This document shows positions 19,921-31,538 of a stretch of DNA of 64,000 bases, piece after piece. This DNA is from Hevea brasiliensis (Eukaryota > Streptophyta > Magnoliopsida > Malpighiales > Euphorbiaceae). The notes below the pieces were generated by a model, which ran no database searches, was not told the DNA's origin, and saw nothing but the letters and a program-made list of their open reading frames with translations. Made by a program: the position numbers and the translations under genes. Each line of letters begins with the position of its first letter. The stretch's first letter is position 1. Where the stretch lies: assembly GCF_030052815.1 (NCBI RefSeq), contig NC_079493.1, positions 62,744,691 through 62,808,690 on the forward strand, given 5' to 3'.

Positions 19921-20829
19921 ATCCCAACTTCCCTCAAATTCAATGACACAACTCCTCAGCATATCCTCAAGGACCTGACATATATTTCATGTTATTATTA
20001 TCATTTTAGTTTAATATTTGTATTAATTTAATTGGTTTCAATTATTTACCTGGATTACTCTTTCTGATTGCCCATTCGTCTGAGGATGGAAAGCTGTGCT
20101 GAAGTGAAGTTGTGTACCTAAGGATTCATGCAACTTCTTCCAAAATCTCGATGTAAACCTTGGGTCTCGATCAGATATGATGGAAAGTGGAATTCTATGT
20201 AGTCTAACTATCTCACTGATATACAATTCTGCTAACTTCACTAGTGAGTAGTCAGTCCTAACTGGCAGAAAATATGCTGACTTCGTCAATCTATCTACTA
20301 TCACCCATACTGCATCATGCTTCTTCTAGGTGAGAGGTAGACCACTTACAAAATCCATGGTGACTCGATCCCATTTCCATTCAGGTATGCGTATAGGCTG
20401 TAGCAAACCCGATGGAACTTGATGTTCTGCCTTGACTTGCTGACATGTCAAGCATTTAGTCACATAGTCAGCTATGTCCTTCTTCATACCAGGCCACCAA
20501 TATTGAAGCTTCAAATCATGATACATTTTTGTACTTCCTAGGTGCATAGCATACAAACTGGTGTGTGCCTCTTTTAGAATACTGGCCTTCAATTCCCCAT
20601 CATCTGGTACACACAGTCTTCCTTTGTAGTACAGACACCCATCTATTTTCACTTCATAGTCAATTTCTTTCCCTTCTAGGATTTTTCTCATAATAGCCTT
20701 TAGCTTCTCATCTACCTTTTGCCTATCTAAAATTTGCTGTAACAGGTTTGGCCTCACTTGCAACTTAGCCAAAATAGCTCCACCTCGAAACAAAGATAGA
20801 TGGGCATTCAATGATCTCAAAGCTGTGAT
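19921..20829 (-). pseudogene. Element B integrase, N-terminal and catalytic core
   Basis: Read on the minus strand from about 20829. The HHCC zinc domain lies in LKEAHTSLYAMHLG ... KCLTCQQVK. The core has TMDFVSGLPLT (first Asp), then a TAG near 20326, then [29 protein letters not shown] (second Asp) and QTNGQSERVIQ (Glu). All DDE residues are present. The coding sequence is then split by a 75-nt intron-like insertion and resumes VLEDMLRSCVIEFEGSWD up to 19921, where element A is inserted. The remainder is at 8848-8232. Confidence 0.93.
19975..20049 (-). other. 75-nt intron-like insertion in integrase (element B)
   Basis: The minus-strand junctions are ATCCAG|GTAAATAATTG ... ATATATGTCAG|GTCCTTGAG. 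Removing it joins Q to V in frame (SERVIQ-VLEDML), exactly as other gypsy integrases read. It contains TGA stops and is strongly AT-rich, as plant introns are. Confidence 0.7.
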
Positions 20830-21260
20830 GGATTTTCTGCTCAAAGCATCAGCAACTACATTTGCCTTCCCAGGATGGTAGTCAATTACACAATCTTAGT
20901 CCTTCAGGAACTCAATCCATCGCCTTTGTCTAAGGTTGAGCTCCTTCTGAGTTGGAAAATATTTTAGACTTTTGTGGTCTGTGTAAATGTAGCACTTTTC
21001 ACCATATAAGTAGTGCCTCCATATCTTCAGTGCGAAGATAATTGCTGCAAGCTCTAGATCATGGGTAGGGTAATTCTGTTCATGTGGCCTTAGCTGCCTG
21101 GAAGCATAAGCGACCACCTTCCCCTCTTACATCAATACACACCCTAACCCATTATGAGAGGCATCACTGTAGACCACAAAGTCCTTTCCTGACACTGGCT
21201 ATGTTAACACTGGTGCCTCCGTCAATATAGCCTTCAACTTCTCAAAACTGGTCTGACACT
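20830..21260 (-). pseudogene. Element B RNase H domain
   Basis: Minus strand: [17 protein letters not shown], a stop near 21118, then [43 protein letters not shown] and [12 protein letters not shown] further stop near 20896 precedes [19 protein letters not shown]. All four catalytic acidic residues are visible. The tether region upstream has TAG and TGA changes. It is equivalent to 14757-15320 of element A and better preserved. Confidence 0.9.
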
Positions 21261-22340
21261 TGTCATTCTAGTCAAATCTGGCATTCTTGTGTAACAACTT
21301 GGTCATTGGAGCAGCTATTAAGGAAAATCCCTTCACAAATCTTCTGTAATATCCAGCTAGCCCCAAGAAGCTTCTGACCTCAGTTGTATTTCTGGGAGGC
21401 TTCCATTCCATCACTGCTTCTATTTTCTTGGGATCCACCCTAATCCCATCAGCTGACACTATGTGTCCAAGGAATGCAATCTCATTCAACCAGAAGTCAC
21501 ACTTGGACAACTTAGCATACAGCTTCTTTTCTCTCAGGGTTTGCAGAACAATCCTCAAATGCTTATCATGTTCTTCACTGGTCTTGGAATACACCAAAAT
21601 ATCATCAATAAAGACCACTACGAACTGATCTAGGTATGGATGGAAGATACGGTTCATAAGGTCCATGAATGCTGCTGGTGCATTTGTTAGGCCAAAGGGC
21701 ATCACCAAAAACTCATAATGCCCATACCGAGTCCTGAATGCAATCTTTGGCATATCTGCATCTTTCACCCTCAACTGATGATACCCTGATCTGAGATCAA
21801 TTTTGGAAAATACTCCTGCTCCCTTCAACTGATCAAACAGATCATCAATTCTAGGTAATGGATACTTATTCTTCACGATACTTTATTCAACCGCCGTAAT
21901 CAATGCATAACCTCAAAGTCCCATCCTTCTTTTTCACAAACAAAGACCGAGCTCCCCATGGTGACACACTAGGTGTATGAACCCCTTATCCAAAGAACTC
22001 AGAATCGGATTTTCAATTTCTTCAATTCTGTGGGTGCCATCCTATAAGGAGCAATAGAGATTGGTGCTGTACCCGACAGTATCTCAATAGCAAATTCAAC
22101 TTTCCTTTCTGGTGGCAAACTAGGCAATTCTTCAGGGAACACATCTGGGAAGTCTTTTATTGTGGATATGTCACACAGATCTGGCTTAGCCTGCCTAGGA
22201 TCCACCACATGTGCTAGGTAGGCTTCACAGCCTTTTCTCATCAGTTTTCTTGTAACTGTCGCTGAGATGACATTGGACAAGAAATCTGTCCTTTCCCCCA
22301 CAACTGTGATCTCATTACCCCCAGGAGTTTTCAAAGAAAT
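21261..22340 (-). pseudogene. Element B reverse transcriptase domain
   Basis: Minus strand. The N-terminal part is open 22334-21999 ([29 protein letters not shown]). A decayed gap 21998-21877 (frameshift and stops around the GFIRP...CIDYRQLN blocks) follows. Then an open stretch 21876-21268 runs [40 protein letters not shown], catalytic [12 protein letters not shown] and [12 protein letters not shown]. The catalytic Asp pair is intact, but the protein is split. Confidence 0.92.
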
Positions 22341-22700
22341 TCTCTTTAATTTACAATCAACTATTGCCTAATGATGTGATAATCAGTCCATTCCCAATAT
22401 CACATTAAACTCATGGAAAGGCAACTCAATCAGGTCTGCCAAGAATTCATACCCCTGAATCCTTAACGAGCAACCTTTGTACACTTTGTTCACCATTACA
22501 CTGTGGCCCAATGGATTAGTGACCAGGATGTCTTGGTCACTCTCCCCTACTAGTATCCCCTTTTCTATAGGTAGGTTGATGTAGATGTATGAATGAGTGG
22601 ATCCTGGATCTACCAATGCATGCATAGATGTATTGTAGAGGGAGAACGTACCCCTAATGACGTCTGGGGCATCTTGCTCCTCCTGAGCTCTCATGGCATA
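22341..22700 (-). pseudogene. Element B aspartic protease domain
   Basis: Minus strand: DVIRGTFSLYN, active site ALVDPGSTHSYI, ILVTNPLGHSV, QGYEFLADLIEL, VILGMD, then TGA at 22385-22383 where element A has the Trp codon, followed by another stop a few codons on. At the protease-RT junction the sequence reads DCKLKRISL, showing that the TAA at this place in element A is secondary. Confidence 0.9.
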
Positions 22701-23921
22701 GGCTCTGGCAGGTGGTCTGCCCTCAGGCCTCTCTGCTGGTTCAGATGCATGCCTCTGTGATGGTCCCACTACCTCAGATTTGCCAGATTTCCTACCCCTT
22801 TGTGGTGCAGGAGCAGGTCTGTCTGCTTGTGTTGGAGCAGCTGTAGCAGTTTTACATGGACAATTCCTCAACTGATGCTCTGTTGACCCACACCTTAAGC
22901 AGGCACCAGTCACTCTCCAACACTCCCTCTTATGCCACTTTAGGCAATGTGGACATGCAGAAGATGCTGGGGCTGGTCCCTTGAACCCCATCGCTAGAGA
23001 GCTGCCCATTGATGGTGTGGACTGACCTCTCCTAGGGGTTGACTGTGGCCTGGGCCCCTGAGATTGACCCTGACCTTGTGGTTGACCTGAACTCTATGCA
23101 GGTGGACCTTTTAACTTCTTCCCAGGTGCAGGAGATTAACTAGACTAACCTGGTCCCCTCTTCTGCTGTCTCTCCCTTCTAGTCTGCTCACTTATTCTTA
23201 CTTTTTCAACTTTTATTGCAGCTTCCACTAACTTGGTGAAGTCTGTGATTCCCAAGGCAGTGATCATGATCTTTATGTTGTCATTTAATCCCTCTTCAAA
23301 TCTCTTACACCTTTCAGCTTCATTAGGGACTATCTCCCTTCCGTAGCGGCTTAGTCTGATAAATTCCTTTTCATACTCAGCCACTGTCAACTGTCTCTGC
23401 CTCAGGTTAATGAATTCCCTTCTTCTCTCTTCCAGGTATACACTACCCACATATTTCTTCTTGAATTCTGAGAGGAAGAAGTCCCAAGTTATTACTTCTA
23501 GTTGCACTTCACTAGACACCGTATCCCACCATTCATATGCATCATCTTGCAACAGAGATATGGCAGCTTCTAGGTTTTGCTCTGGAGCGTAGTGGAGTTG
23601 TTTTAAAACACTGCCTGTTCTGTTCAACCAATTTTCGGCTGCAACAGAATCATCTTCTCTCTTGCCAATGAAGTCCACTGCTCCAAATTTTCTCAATCTT
23701 TCCAGGTGTGATTTCGGTTGTGGAGGTGGTGGTGGTGGTGGCATTACCCTAGCCATTTGTTTAAAGAATTCGGCCATTTGCTAGAACACGACCCGTGGAG
23801 GCTGAGCAGGCTCTGATGGAGCTGGCGGAGCAGGTTCTCCCCTACCCTCAGTCTTAGCTATTGCAGGTAGAGCATGACTCTCCACTTCCTCCTCAACTGC
23901 CCTCTGAGATGTAGGGTCCAT
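22701..23921 (-). pseudogene. Element B gag
   Basis: Minus strand, ATG at 23921-23919 (MDPTSQRAVEEE). TAG at 23783-23781 breaks the N-terminus. The capsid is open 23777-23145: AENWLNRTGSVLKQL, SLLQDDAYEWWDT, FKKKYVGSVYLEERR, VAEYEKEFIRLSRYG. TAG, TAA and TAG interrupt the basic tail (about 23147-23098). The CCHC knuckles are CPHCLKWHKREC and CLRCGSTEHQLRNC (22901-22860). A proline run follows MARVM. It is closely similar to gag of A. Confidence 0.92.
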
Positions 23922-24031
23922 ATCCTATTCAAAATAACAAAGATAAATAGATCTGCATTAGTGTCACCTCGACTCTTACAAATACAATGCATGGTATGGA
24001 CTCGATCTAGGCCCAAAAATGCCTAAACCGT

Positions 24032-24043
24032 GCTCTGATACCA
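24032..24043 (-). promoter_or_regulatory. Primer binding site (tRNA-iMet), element B
   Basis: TGGTATCAGAGC on the minus strand, 5 nt inside the 5' LTR end. Confidence 0.95.
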
Positions 24044-24048
24044 CTAAA

Positions 24049-27000
24049 TGTGACACCCCTTACCCGTCTACAATATATCCGAGTAAGATATGTCACACAA
24101 TGTACTGGAACACTCTATTTTATCTCAATCATTTTTATTCTTCCTTAATTTATTTTTATCATTGTTTTGAATATAATTTATGAAATATAATTCAATTAAG
24201 TCATTTATTGAAATTATAATTTATTTGAGGTTCCGTAAATTTTATAGAAAATTCGACAGAGTGCCGGCTCAAAATGGAGAAAATAGTTCTTCGGAACCTG
24301 TGAAAAACACTTTCAATAATAATTTCCAATCATTCTCAAACTCCAATAACCATCAACATGGTCTCAATATTTTTCAACAACATTTCTATTTCTCATTCAT
24401 TCATTTCACATAATATTCATATTCAAGTCATAAATAAATACTCAATGTTCCATTCATAAACACAATTTTCACTATTTACATTAATATCAAAATACATTAC
24501 ATAAGTCTCAATTACACAAGAGAAAATAAAAGTTAGTTACAAAATACCAAAATGAAACCTAGTGTCCTACCAATGCACTGAAGATGGTGAGGTGACACGG
24601 ACACTATACAGAGCTGCAGGAGGTCTCACCCAGTCTGTGGTCTACTGGGCTCTAGGTCAGTATCTCCAGAACCTACGCGTGGCAAAAGTAACGCGCTAAG
24701 CAATAATGCTTAGTGGTGCCAATAATAAAATAAAAAGAAATAACAGGAAGTAAATATGCAGTGCATGTTTTGATGTCTTATGCAGACAATTTTTTTTTTA
24801 TCATTATTGGTAATCTTATTTATTATGTACTTGTTCTATTCATTATTTCATTAAATTTGTTCACTTTCATTTTTGGGTGCCCAAGTAACCTAAACTGAAT
24901 GACTGGACTGGATAAATGGGTAAACTGGCAATGGGTATCTAGTACCTCGGGCCATCACACCATCGGTCACATATGCATCTCCCGGTGTGCAACAGAACAG
25001 CTAATAAGCTATAATAACAATAGGCACAAGGCCAAATATCAACACAATGTCAAAATGGCTAAAAGCCATGAAATCACAGAATGACATAATGCCATGTGCA
25101 GTACTGCTAACTGAACCCTATTGGCATGCCAAGCTATCTAAACCAATCTTGTTAGGTATACTAGAGCATTTCACACTTTTAAGTTTCACAATTTTTGGAA
25201 TTTAAGTTTTAGTGTTACTATTCCATTCATCGGTCAATAAAAATGTTGACTTTTGCATAGGTAATAGGTACATTAATTTTAATATCATCAACATACCACA
25301 TTTTGTATTCAAAATTTGTTGGTATTGGTTGCTAATACCATTTCAAAGCTTAATGTTAGTTGGGCAGAATTTTCACTTTTTATGCCTTGTCTTGAATTTG
25401 GCAAACTGATCAACATGAAAGTTGTTCCTTATTTTTTCTAGTTGCATTTCCTTTTTTGAATCACTCCATTTGGAGTTTTGTAGCTTAAGTTATGGTCCAA
25501 AAACCACAACTGGCCGAATTGAAATTTTTTTGGACTGATCATATCTATAGTGCAGTGAACAGTGACTGCAACTCACTTGTTGGATAGGTTCTGGTCATAA
25601 TTTGGGTTAGGTTTCTTCATGAAAGTTGTTGGTCTATATCTTAGCTTGTTTCTAATAAAATTTCAGGTCAATTGGACCATTCTACACTGAGTTATGGCCA
25701 AATGACCAAACACTGTTCATTTGGTCATTCTGCAGAAATAGACTGCAGATCACTCTGATTAGGGTAAGCTTTTGGTCCACTTGGTTTGGTTTCATGGGCA
25801 TGGTTTCTTCACCAAAGTTGTGCCATTATGTGTCTAGTTTCATGTCCAATTGGCCTTGCACCAATTGAACCTATAAAATTCATGTTATGGCTGCCCAAAC
25901 CTGCTGGACTCTTGTCTAATTCTGCAGGTCACCATGGGCAGCCACACCAACTGCAATTCCCACTAATCAAACAACCTCATTTCTTGTTTACACATAACCA
26001 AATGGTCACTAATTGACCATTAAAACTCACTTTCATCACTACATGATCAAAGTCTCCATTTCATGCTCAAACCCTAACTTCAATTTCCAATTCATGGCAT
26101 ACACACACCAAACTCCTACCAAATCACTTTATCCATCATCTATACTCATCAATAACATAATTAAGCCACTTAATTTCATCAAAAACCAACAATCCTTAAA
26201 CTTTCTCATGGCTGAAAAATTTAGAGATTTCATTTACTCAAGTTTTTCTTTTAATTTCACACAATTTCTACTTGATTTAGCATGCTTACAAGATTAAAGA
26301 AAGGAAAGAAATTGTTTAGTGCACTAACATTTTTGAGCTTCACTTAACCTTGATTAAACCTCCCTAATCTCTTCTTCTTTGGCTGCCAATAGCTTTTTCT
26401 AGGTGAAAAATCAAATTTTTGTGAAGGGACTTGGCAATTTTGGTGAACAAATGGAGAGGAAATTCAAGCTTTTACGCTTGAAAATGGTGGAATCTCTTCT
26501 CTCTCTCTCTCTCTCAACGGTTTTTGGCTGCCCAAAGGTTGAAGATGCAGATTGGTTTTTCAATTTTTTTGATCTCTTTTATCTCTTTTAATGAGTTTAA
26601 CAAATTGTGATTGGTGGAGGAAATTTAAATGACATCATATGATGTCATAATTAGTATTTTCTTTCATTTTCTTTTCTTCTCTTATCTACTCATTTTGGAT
26701 TTAATTTTTAGCAATATTTATTCATATTGTAGGTCATAATAATTATTTGCTTAACTAGACAAGTCGGCCAAAAATCATCTCTGAAGACGAAATGACCAAA
26801 ATGCCCTCCGTTTGGCTTAACGGGCCAAAATTATCTGTATCGATTGAAAAATTTTTCTAAACCTTTTCTTGGCATTCTAATGCCATAGAAACCTCAATGA
26901 CCCTTCTCTGGAGTCTCAAAAATTATTTTATAATTTTTCCCCTGGGTCTAGGGCTCCTAGTTGCGAGAACCGCAACTTCTCACTAGATTACCCATCGTTA

Positions 27001-27190
27001 GGGCATCGTCTCATTTAACTTGATTGTATTTTATTTCTAAAATTTTTCCTAAATTTTTCTTATTAATATTTGAATTAATTATGGTTCCTCACTTTAGTTT
27101 AAATATTTTTTCGGACATTCTAGCTATTCGGACCGACACTGATCACCGGAACAGTAGAATCATTGGAGTTGCTATAGGGAGGGTATTACA
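24049..27190 (-). repeat. Element B 5' LTR
   Basis: This LTR is 3142 bp. It matches the 3' LTR at 1854-4985. On the minus strand it has donor-like GTTAGTGC (26328-26321), the hairpin at 24713-24696 and TAG|GTTCTGGAG at 24675-24673. It ends GGGTATTACA next to the TSD ATGAA. Confidence 0.95.
24696..24713 (-). other. Conserved LTR hairpin (B 5' LTR)
   Basis: Stem CTAAGCA/TGCTTAG with a 4-nt loop, 20 nt upstream of the acceptor-like TAG. Confidence 0.65.
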
Positions 27191-27195
27191 ATGAA

Positions 27196-27210
27196 GACAG
27201 TTGCTGACCC
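27196..27210 (+). repeat. LTR H, part 2 (15-bp remnant)
   Basis: Only 15 bases of H survive between the right TSD of B and the left end of C. They end in GACCC, the TSD of C. The joined reading GACTATGAA + GACAGTTGCTGACCC matches the equivalent stretch of LTRs F and I. Confidence 0.7.
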
Positions 27211-30200
27211 TGTAACGCCCTCACCATCGGTAGTCCATACGCTCTACTGTTTCGGTGGCTGATGTCTATCCGGACAGTCAGGGTGTCTGGAACTACACTT
27301 AAATGATAGCGAGGAGATATAAAATGATGAAATAAATGATAAGAAAATATAAGAAAAATTAAGGTAAAATAAAAGACATGAAACGAAATTAGGTTAAAAG
27401 GACCGTTTCCTGGTCCCGCGAGAAACCTTAGGAAATAATTTTTGGGGTTTAATTAAAAATTGACCGAGATGTAAATGACATTAAAAATGTCAAGAAAAGT
27501 TAAATTAATTGGTAAAAGTGAAAATAAAAATAAAATAAACAGTGTAAAAATTTAAAAAACCGTTCGATCAGGAATTTGATCGGTAATTTCGAAAAATTTG
27601 GAGTATGACCCAAAGAGGGGCATTTTGGTCATTAATACCTAAAGTCGGGTTTTGATCAAAAAGTCTATTAAAAATGAGTGATATTAAAATTTAGATAATT
27701 CCATAAAAATCCCATGAAAATATGAAATTTTAAGTAGTGTAATTAAGGGAAGTTAAGTGGGGTTAAGTAGAATTTTTAAAACATTGATTTTTATATTATT
27801 AAAGCTAAGTTAGTGGGGGTATAAAAGGTGAAATGTTGGCAGAATTTCCCCCTCACAAACCCTCTTCTTCCTCACTCCCTCTTACATGGCCGAATGAAAC
27901 TCTCCCCAAACCTCCATAGCCATTCTTCATGCATGCTCAATCTCTCCCCTTTCTCATCATGATTTCCACAAGTCTCTTCACAAGAAATTGTCCATACATC
28001 ATGGGAAGATTGTAGGTAACAATAATAAGTGAAAATTTGGAAGTTTTACAAGATTGGGAATATCTTGATTTCAAGCTTAGTGTATAATTCCTTATCTCTC
28101 TTCTTTGAATTCTTAAATTTAGGGTTAATTGAGTTAGTGTGTTAGGAAACTTGAAGGAATTAATGGGTAATTGGGAAACCCCCAATTCAGCAGCCATGGG
28201 AACTAGGGGAGATTGTTTAATTTTTACACGAAATTGATGTTTAGTTATGTTAATTAAGCTAATTACATGAATTAGGATAGAAGTGCATGTGGGTGTTTGA
28301 GATTTGATTGTGAATTAGGGTTTACAATCATAAATTTTGGGGATTTTGTTTAGGTTTGAATCTGCCCAATTTGGTAGCCTTAATTAGCTTGATTATTGAT
28401 TAAATTAGACACATAATTGGGGAATTATAATGTTGATTAAGGTGACTAAGAGTATAGGGATTAAATTGCATGTGTAATTATTGATTTTGATACTTTAACT
28501 TAGGGCTTTGAACAATTATGAGTAATTAAGGATACTGCCCAATTTGGTAGCCTTGAGGAACATAGAAAATATGTGATTTCATGAATTAAATCGTGAATTA
28601 TGGTGCCTAAGGATATGTGAAAATGAATTAGGCATTGATAGTTGAAATTACATGTACTAGTTAATTATTTCATGTATATATTGTTGACCTTGACCAATTG
28701 AATTTAGAGTTTTGAATTGGTTATTATAGACTTGTGTATACTGCTGTATATTGATTGATTGAGATGAATTGGTGATATTAGAAGTGCCAAGAATGTATAT
28801 TTGAAGTTTGGGAGATAGAGAAATGAATATTGGGAGTGTTCTTTTGTGCAGGTTGTGACATTATTGAAAACAGTGTGTAAATTGAGTTATAATTGACCTT
28901 GTGTGACTCTAATTGGTATGAGGCCAATTGGAAGTGAAAAATGATCTAAAACACTCCATTTTCAATGTGGAAGTCATGACCAAAATCTGCCCAAAAAGTG
29001 ATCAAAAGCTTGACCAAATCTGGATTGCCCTTTTAGTGAACCCAGAAATGACCAAATGAACAGTGTTCACTCATTTGGTCATATCTCACTGTAGACATGT
29101 CCAAATGACCTGAAATTCACACCATTAGAAAGCTTAGACATAGGGTTAGAACTCTTATGAAGACACTAAAGCCCATAAATGCCATTTACCTAACCAAATT
29201 GCTTGCCCAATTTGGGATACCAAATCTGTTCAGAATTGAAACTGCCCAGAATTGCTAAATAAAGACCACTTGACCAGTTTTGGCAAAGAAGCCATAACTT
29301 GGTCCATAGAACTCCAAATGCCCTGAAACTAGTGCCAAATTTTCAATAAGACATAGGCCTACAATAATGGTATTTTAACCAAAACCCAAAAACTTAGGGA
29401 ACTAGGTCAATTAGCTTGATTAAATTGGCATACCAAATTTGGAAATGGTATCAATGACCATTAACTCTAGAATAGTGTTTTAAGTATATCTCTCACTAGA
29501 AGTTTTCAATTAAAATGAGCCATATCATTCTAGAAAGCTAAGAAATAAACCTTCAATTTTGTTTTAGACATCTTCCTCACCTTATGAATGTAAGAAGCTC
29601 AAATATTGGGTCAAAACTACTGCCCTAATTGAATTCCTGTTACTACAAGACCCTTGGAGTCTAGTCCAATAACTTGACTATAAGTAACTCTACAAGAGTT
29701 GAAAAATTACAACCAAAAATTCTGAGTGACCATAATACATAGCACAACATATCCTATGAAGAATAGTATACCTAAATATGGAAGCAACCTACTCAAATAA
29801 AATTAGGAAAGTATATTATCAAAACTGCCTAGTAAGGGAATCAAAATTCAGAATTGACCTAGTTATGGTTAATTGACCATAACTTGAGTTATACAAATCC
29901 AAATAACATGATTCAAAAATGAAAATAAAGACAAGACATAGAAGAACAACATCCATGGAGGAAGTGTGTCCAAACAGTAGCCACAAACTGTCCAAAGTGA
30001 TATGCAAAGTTAAAATCATGAAATTGAACCTAAAGAAAGGTTCTTGAAAAACATAATTGGCTTACCCCTACTAAGTCACTGCATACTAAATTACATGAAA
30101 TAGGTATGTGGGATTCACTTTCCCACTATACATTGACATGAAGATTTAGTTAAATAATTATTAATGCTTGATTGCCCACAGTAAACCTAGGCTTATATGT

Positions 30201-30265
30201 ATATAGTTGGATCGATTGGTATACCAATTAGGGATTACAGATAGCAGTACTGCCTACATGGAAAG
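27211..30265 (+). repeat. LTR C, part 1
   Basis: Includes U3, a TATA box, a donor-like site TGTAG|GTAACAAT at 28017, and from about 29080 several degenerate copies of a roughly 200-bp unit. Each copy holds an ATAACTT phrase, a GACATAG phrase and an ATGAAGA phrase. It ends at GAAAG, the TSD of D. Confidence 0.9.
27820..27827 (+). promoter_or_regulatory. TATA box of LTR C
   Basis: TATAAAAG follows GGGGG and precedes a C/T-rich leader. It lies about 197 nt upstream of the donor-like site at 28017. The sequence is a good plant core promoter by motif; activity is unknown. Confidence 0.6.
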
Positions 30266-30855
30266 TGTAACACCCCTCACCCGACTACAGTGTAGCTGAG
30301 CAAAGCATGCTACATTCGGTGCCAGAGCACTCTAACTTATCTTACTTTACTTCTTTAAAAATTTTGTTCTCGTTACATTTAATATCGATTATTTTTCGAT
30401 GGAGAAACTAACGGAGTTTCCCCTATTTTATTTTCGTTTGACTTGTTTTACTATTCACCTGTTTGAAAATTTAATAATATTTTCTAAGTATAATCTCATC
30501 CATACTCATATCATCATTTGAAAATCATTATGTAATTCAAATCTATACTCATTTGTACAAATTCATTCATGCTCCATTCTTATAGCAAAATTCTCAAATT
30601 TGCATTAATTTACATGATTTGCAATAATTATATAAATTCTTAATTTACATGATATACAAATTAATTACAATTTGCTAATTTACATTACAATATAAGAAAT
30701 AAATAACATACACAAAAATGCTTAATGTGAGCCCTATCTACATGCATTGCTGAGGAGGTGACAACCTTGAATGCTCTACAGATCAGAACTCCAAAATCTC
30801 TATTTAGAGCTGGGCTTTAACTTCAGTACCTGTGCGAGGAAACAAATCTATCGCG

Positions 30856-30873
30856 CTAAGCATTGCTGCTTAG
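30856..30873 (-). other. Conserved LTR hairpin (D)
   Basis: Stem CTAAGCA/TGCTTAG with loop GCAA on the minus strand (a GNRA-type tetraloop if transcribed). The same stem as in A but with an unrelated loop. Confidence 0.65.
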
Positions 30874-31447
30874 TGATGCAATAATATAACAAGGAAATAA
30901 TGTACACAAATAAAAATAATTGGAGCATATTTTCTATACTCAAGAATTTTACTGGGTTCATATGAAATTTGTCATACAGTATATTTTTTGTTATTTATGT
31001 TGCTCTCTAGAATCTCTTCTGTCATAAGTTTACAATAATCACTTATATAATATACAAATAAATATAAAATTTATACTTATATTCTTATGAAAGTCACATT
31101 CATATTGTTATTTAAGTTATAATTTTTCTACTAGTTTTTTTATCACTTCCTTGATACTTTCTAAGTTGTTTACAATCATTTCATAATATTTAAAATTTTT
31201 AGAACTACTTTAATTTACTTCCAAACTTCTTCTCATTCATTTACTTTCTAGCATTTTTAATTGCTAATATTCGTAACTTATTTTAATAAATTAGACTGCC
31301 CAAGTAAGCTACGACAGGCTAACTAAACTGGATAACGGGTTGTTGGCACTAGACACTGCGGTGCCTCAGGCCGTCATACCATGGGACGCAGAATGTCAAC
31401 CACGTATGCAGTCAGTATGGCTAAAAAGCCATGATATCACATAATCG

Positions 31448-31538
31448 GGCATTAAGCCATGAGTGCAGGCATAAAGCCATGAATGCGGACATAAAGCCAT
31501 GAATACGGGCATAAAGCCATGAATACAGGCATAAAGCC
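31448..31538 (-). repeat. 20-bp minisatellite in LTR D
   Basis: About 4.5 head-to-tail copies of GCATAAAGCCATGAATACGG with few changes. The flanking sequence has older traces (GGCTAAAAAGCCATG), so the array probably grew from a motif common to these LTRs. Confidence 0.85.

Larger units (their letters stand above)
1854..27190 (-). mobile_element. Element B: Tekay/Del-like chromovirus, nested-interrupted
   Basis: This is a full-length LTR retrotransposon in reverse orientation. Both outer ends are bounded by the 5-bp TSD ATGAA (1849-1853 and 27191-27195). Subtracting the two inserts (element A with its TSD, solo LTR S1 with its TSD) leaves about 11.1 kb, the same size as A. Order on the minus strand: 5' LTR 27190-24049, PBS, gag, protease, RT, RNase H, integrase (broken at 19921 by A, resuming at 8848), break by S1, chromodomain remnant, polypurine tract, 3' LTR 4985-1854. 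Gag-pol is one frame interrupted by a handful of nonsense codons, so B is non-autonomous now. Confidence 0.95.

Noticed and set aside
31448..31538. CRISPR-like array
   Set aside because: Head-to-tail 20-bp units with no spacers, in plant LTR sequence.
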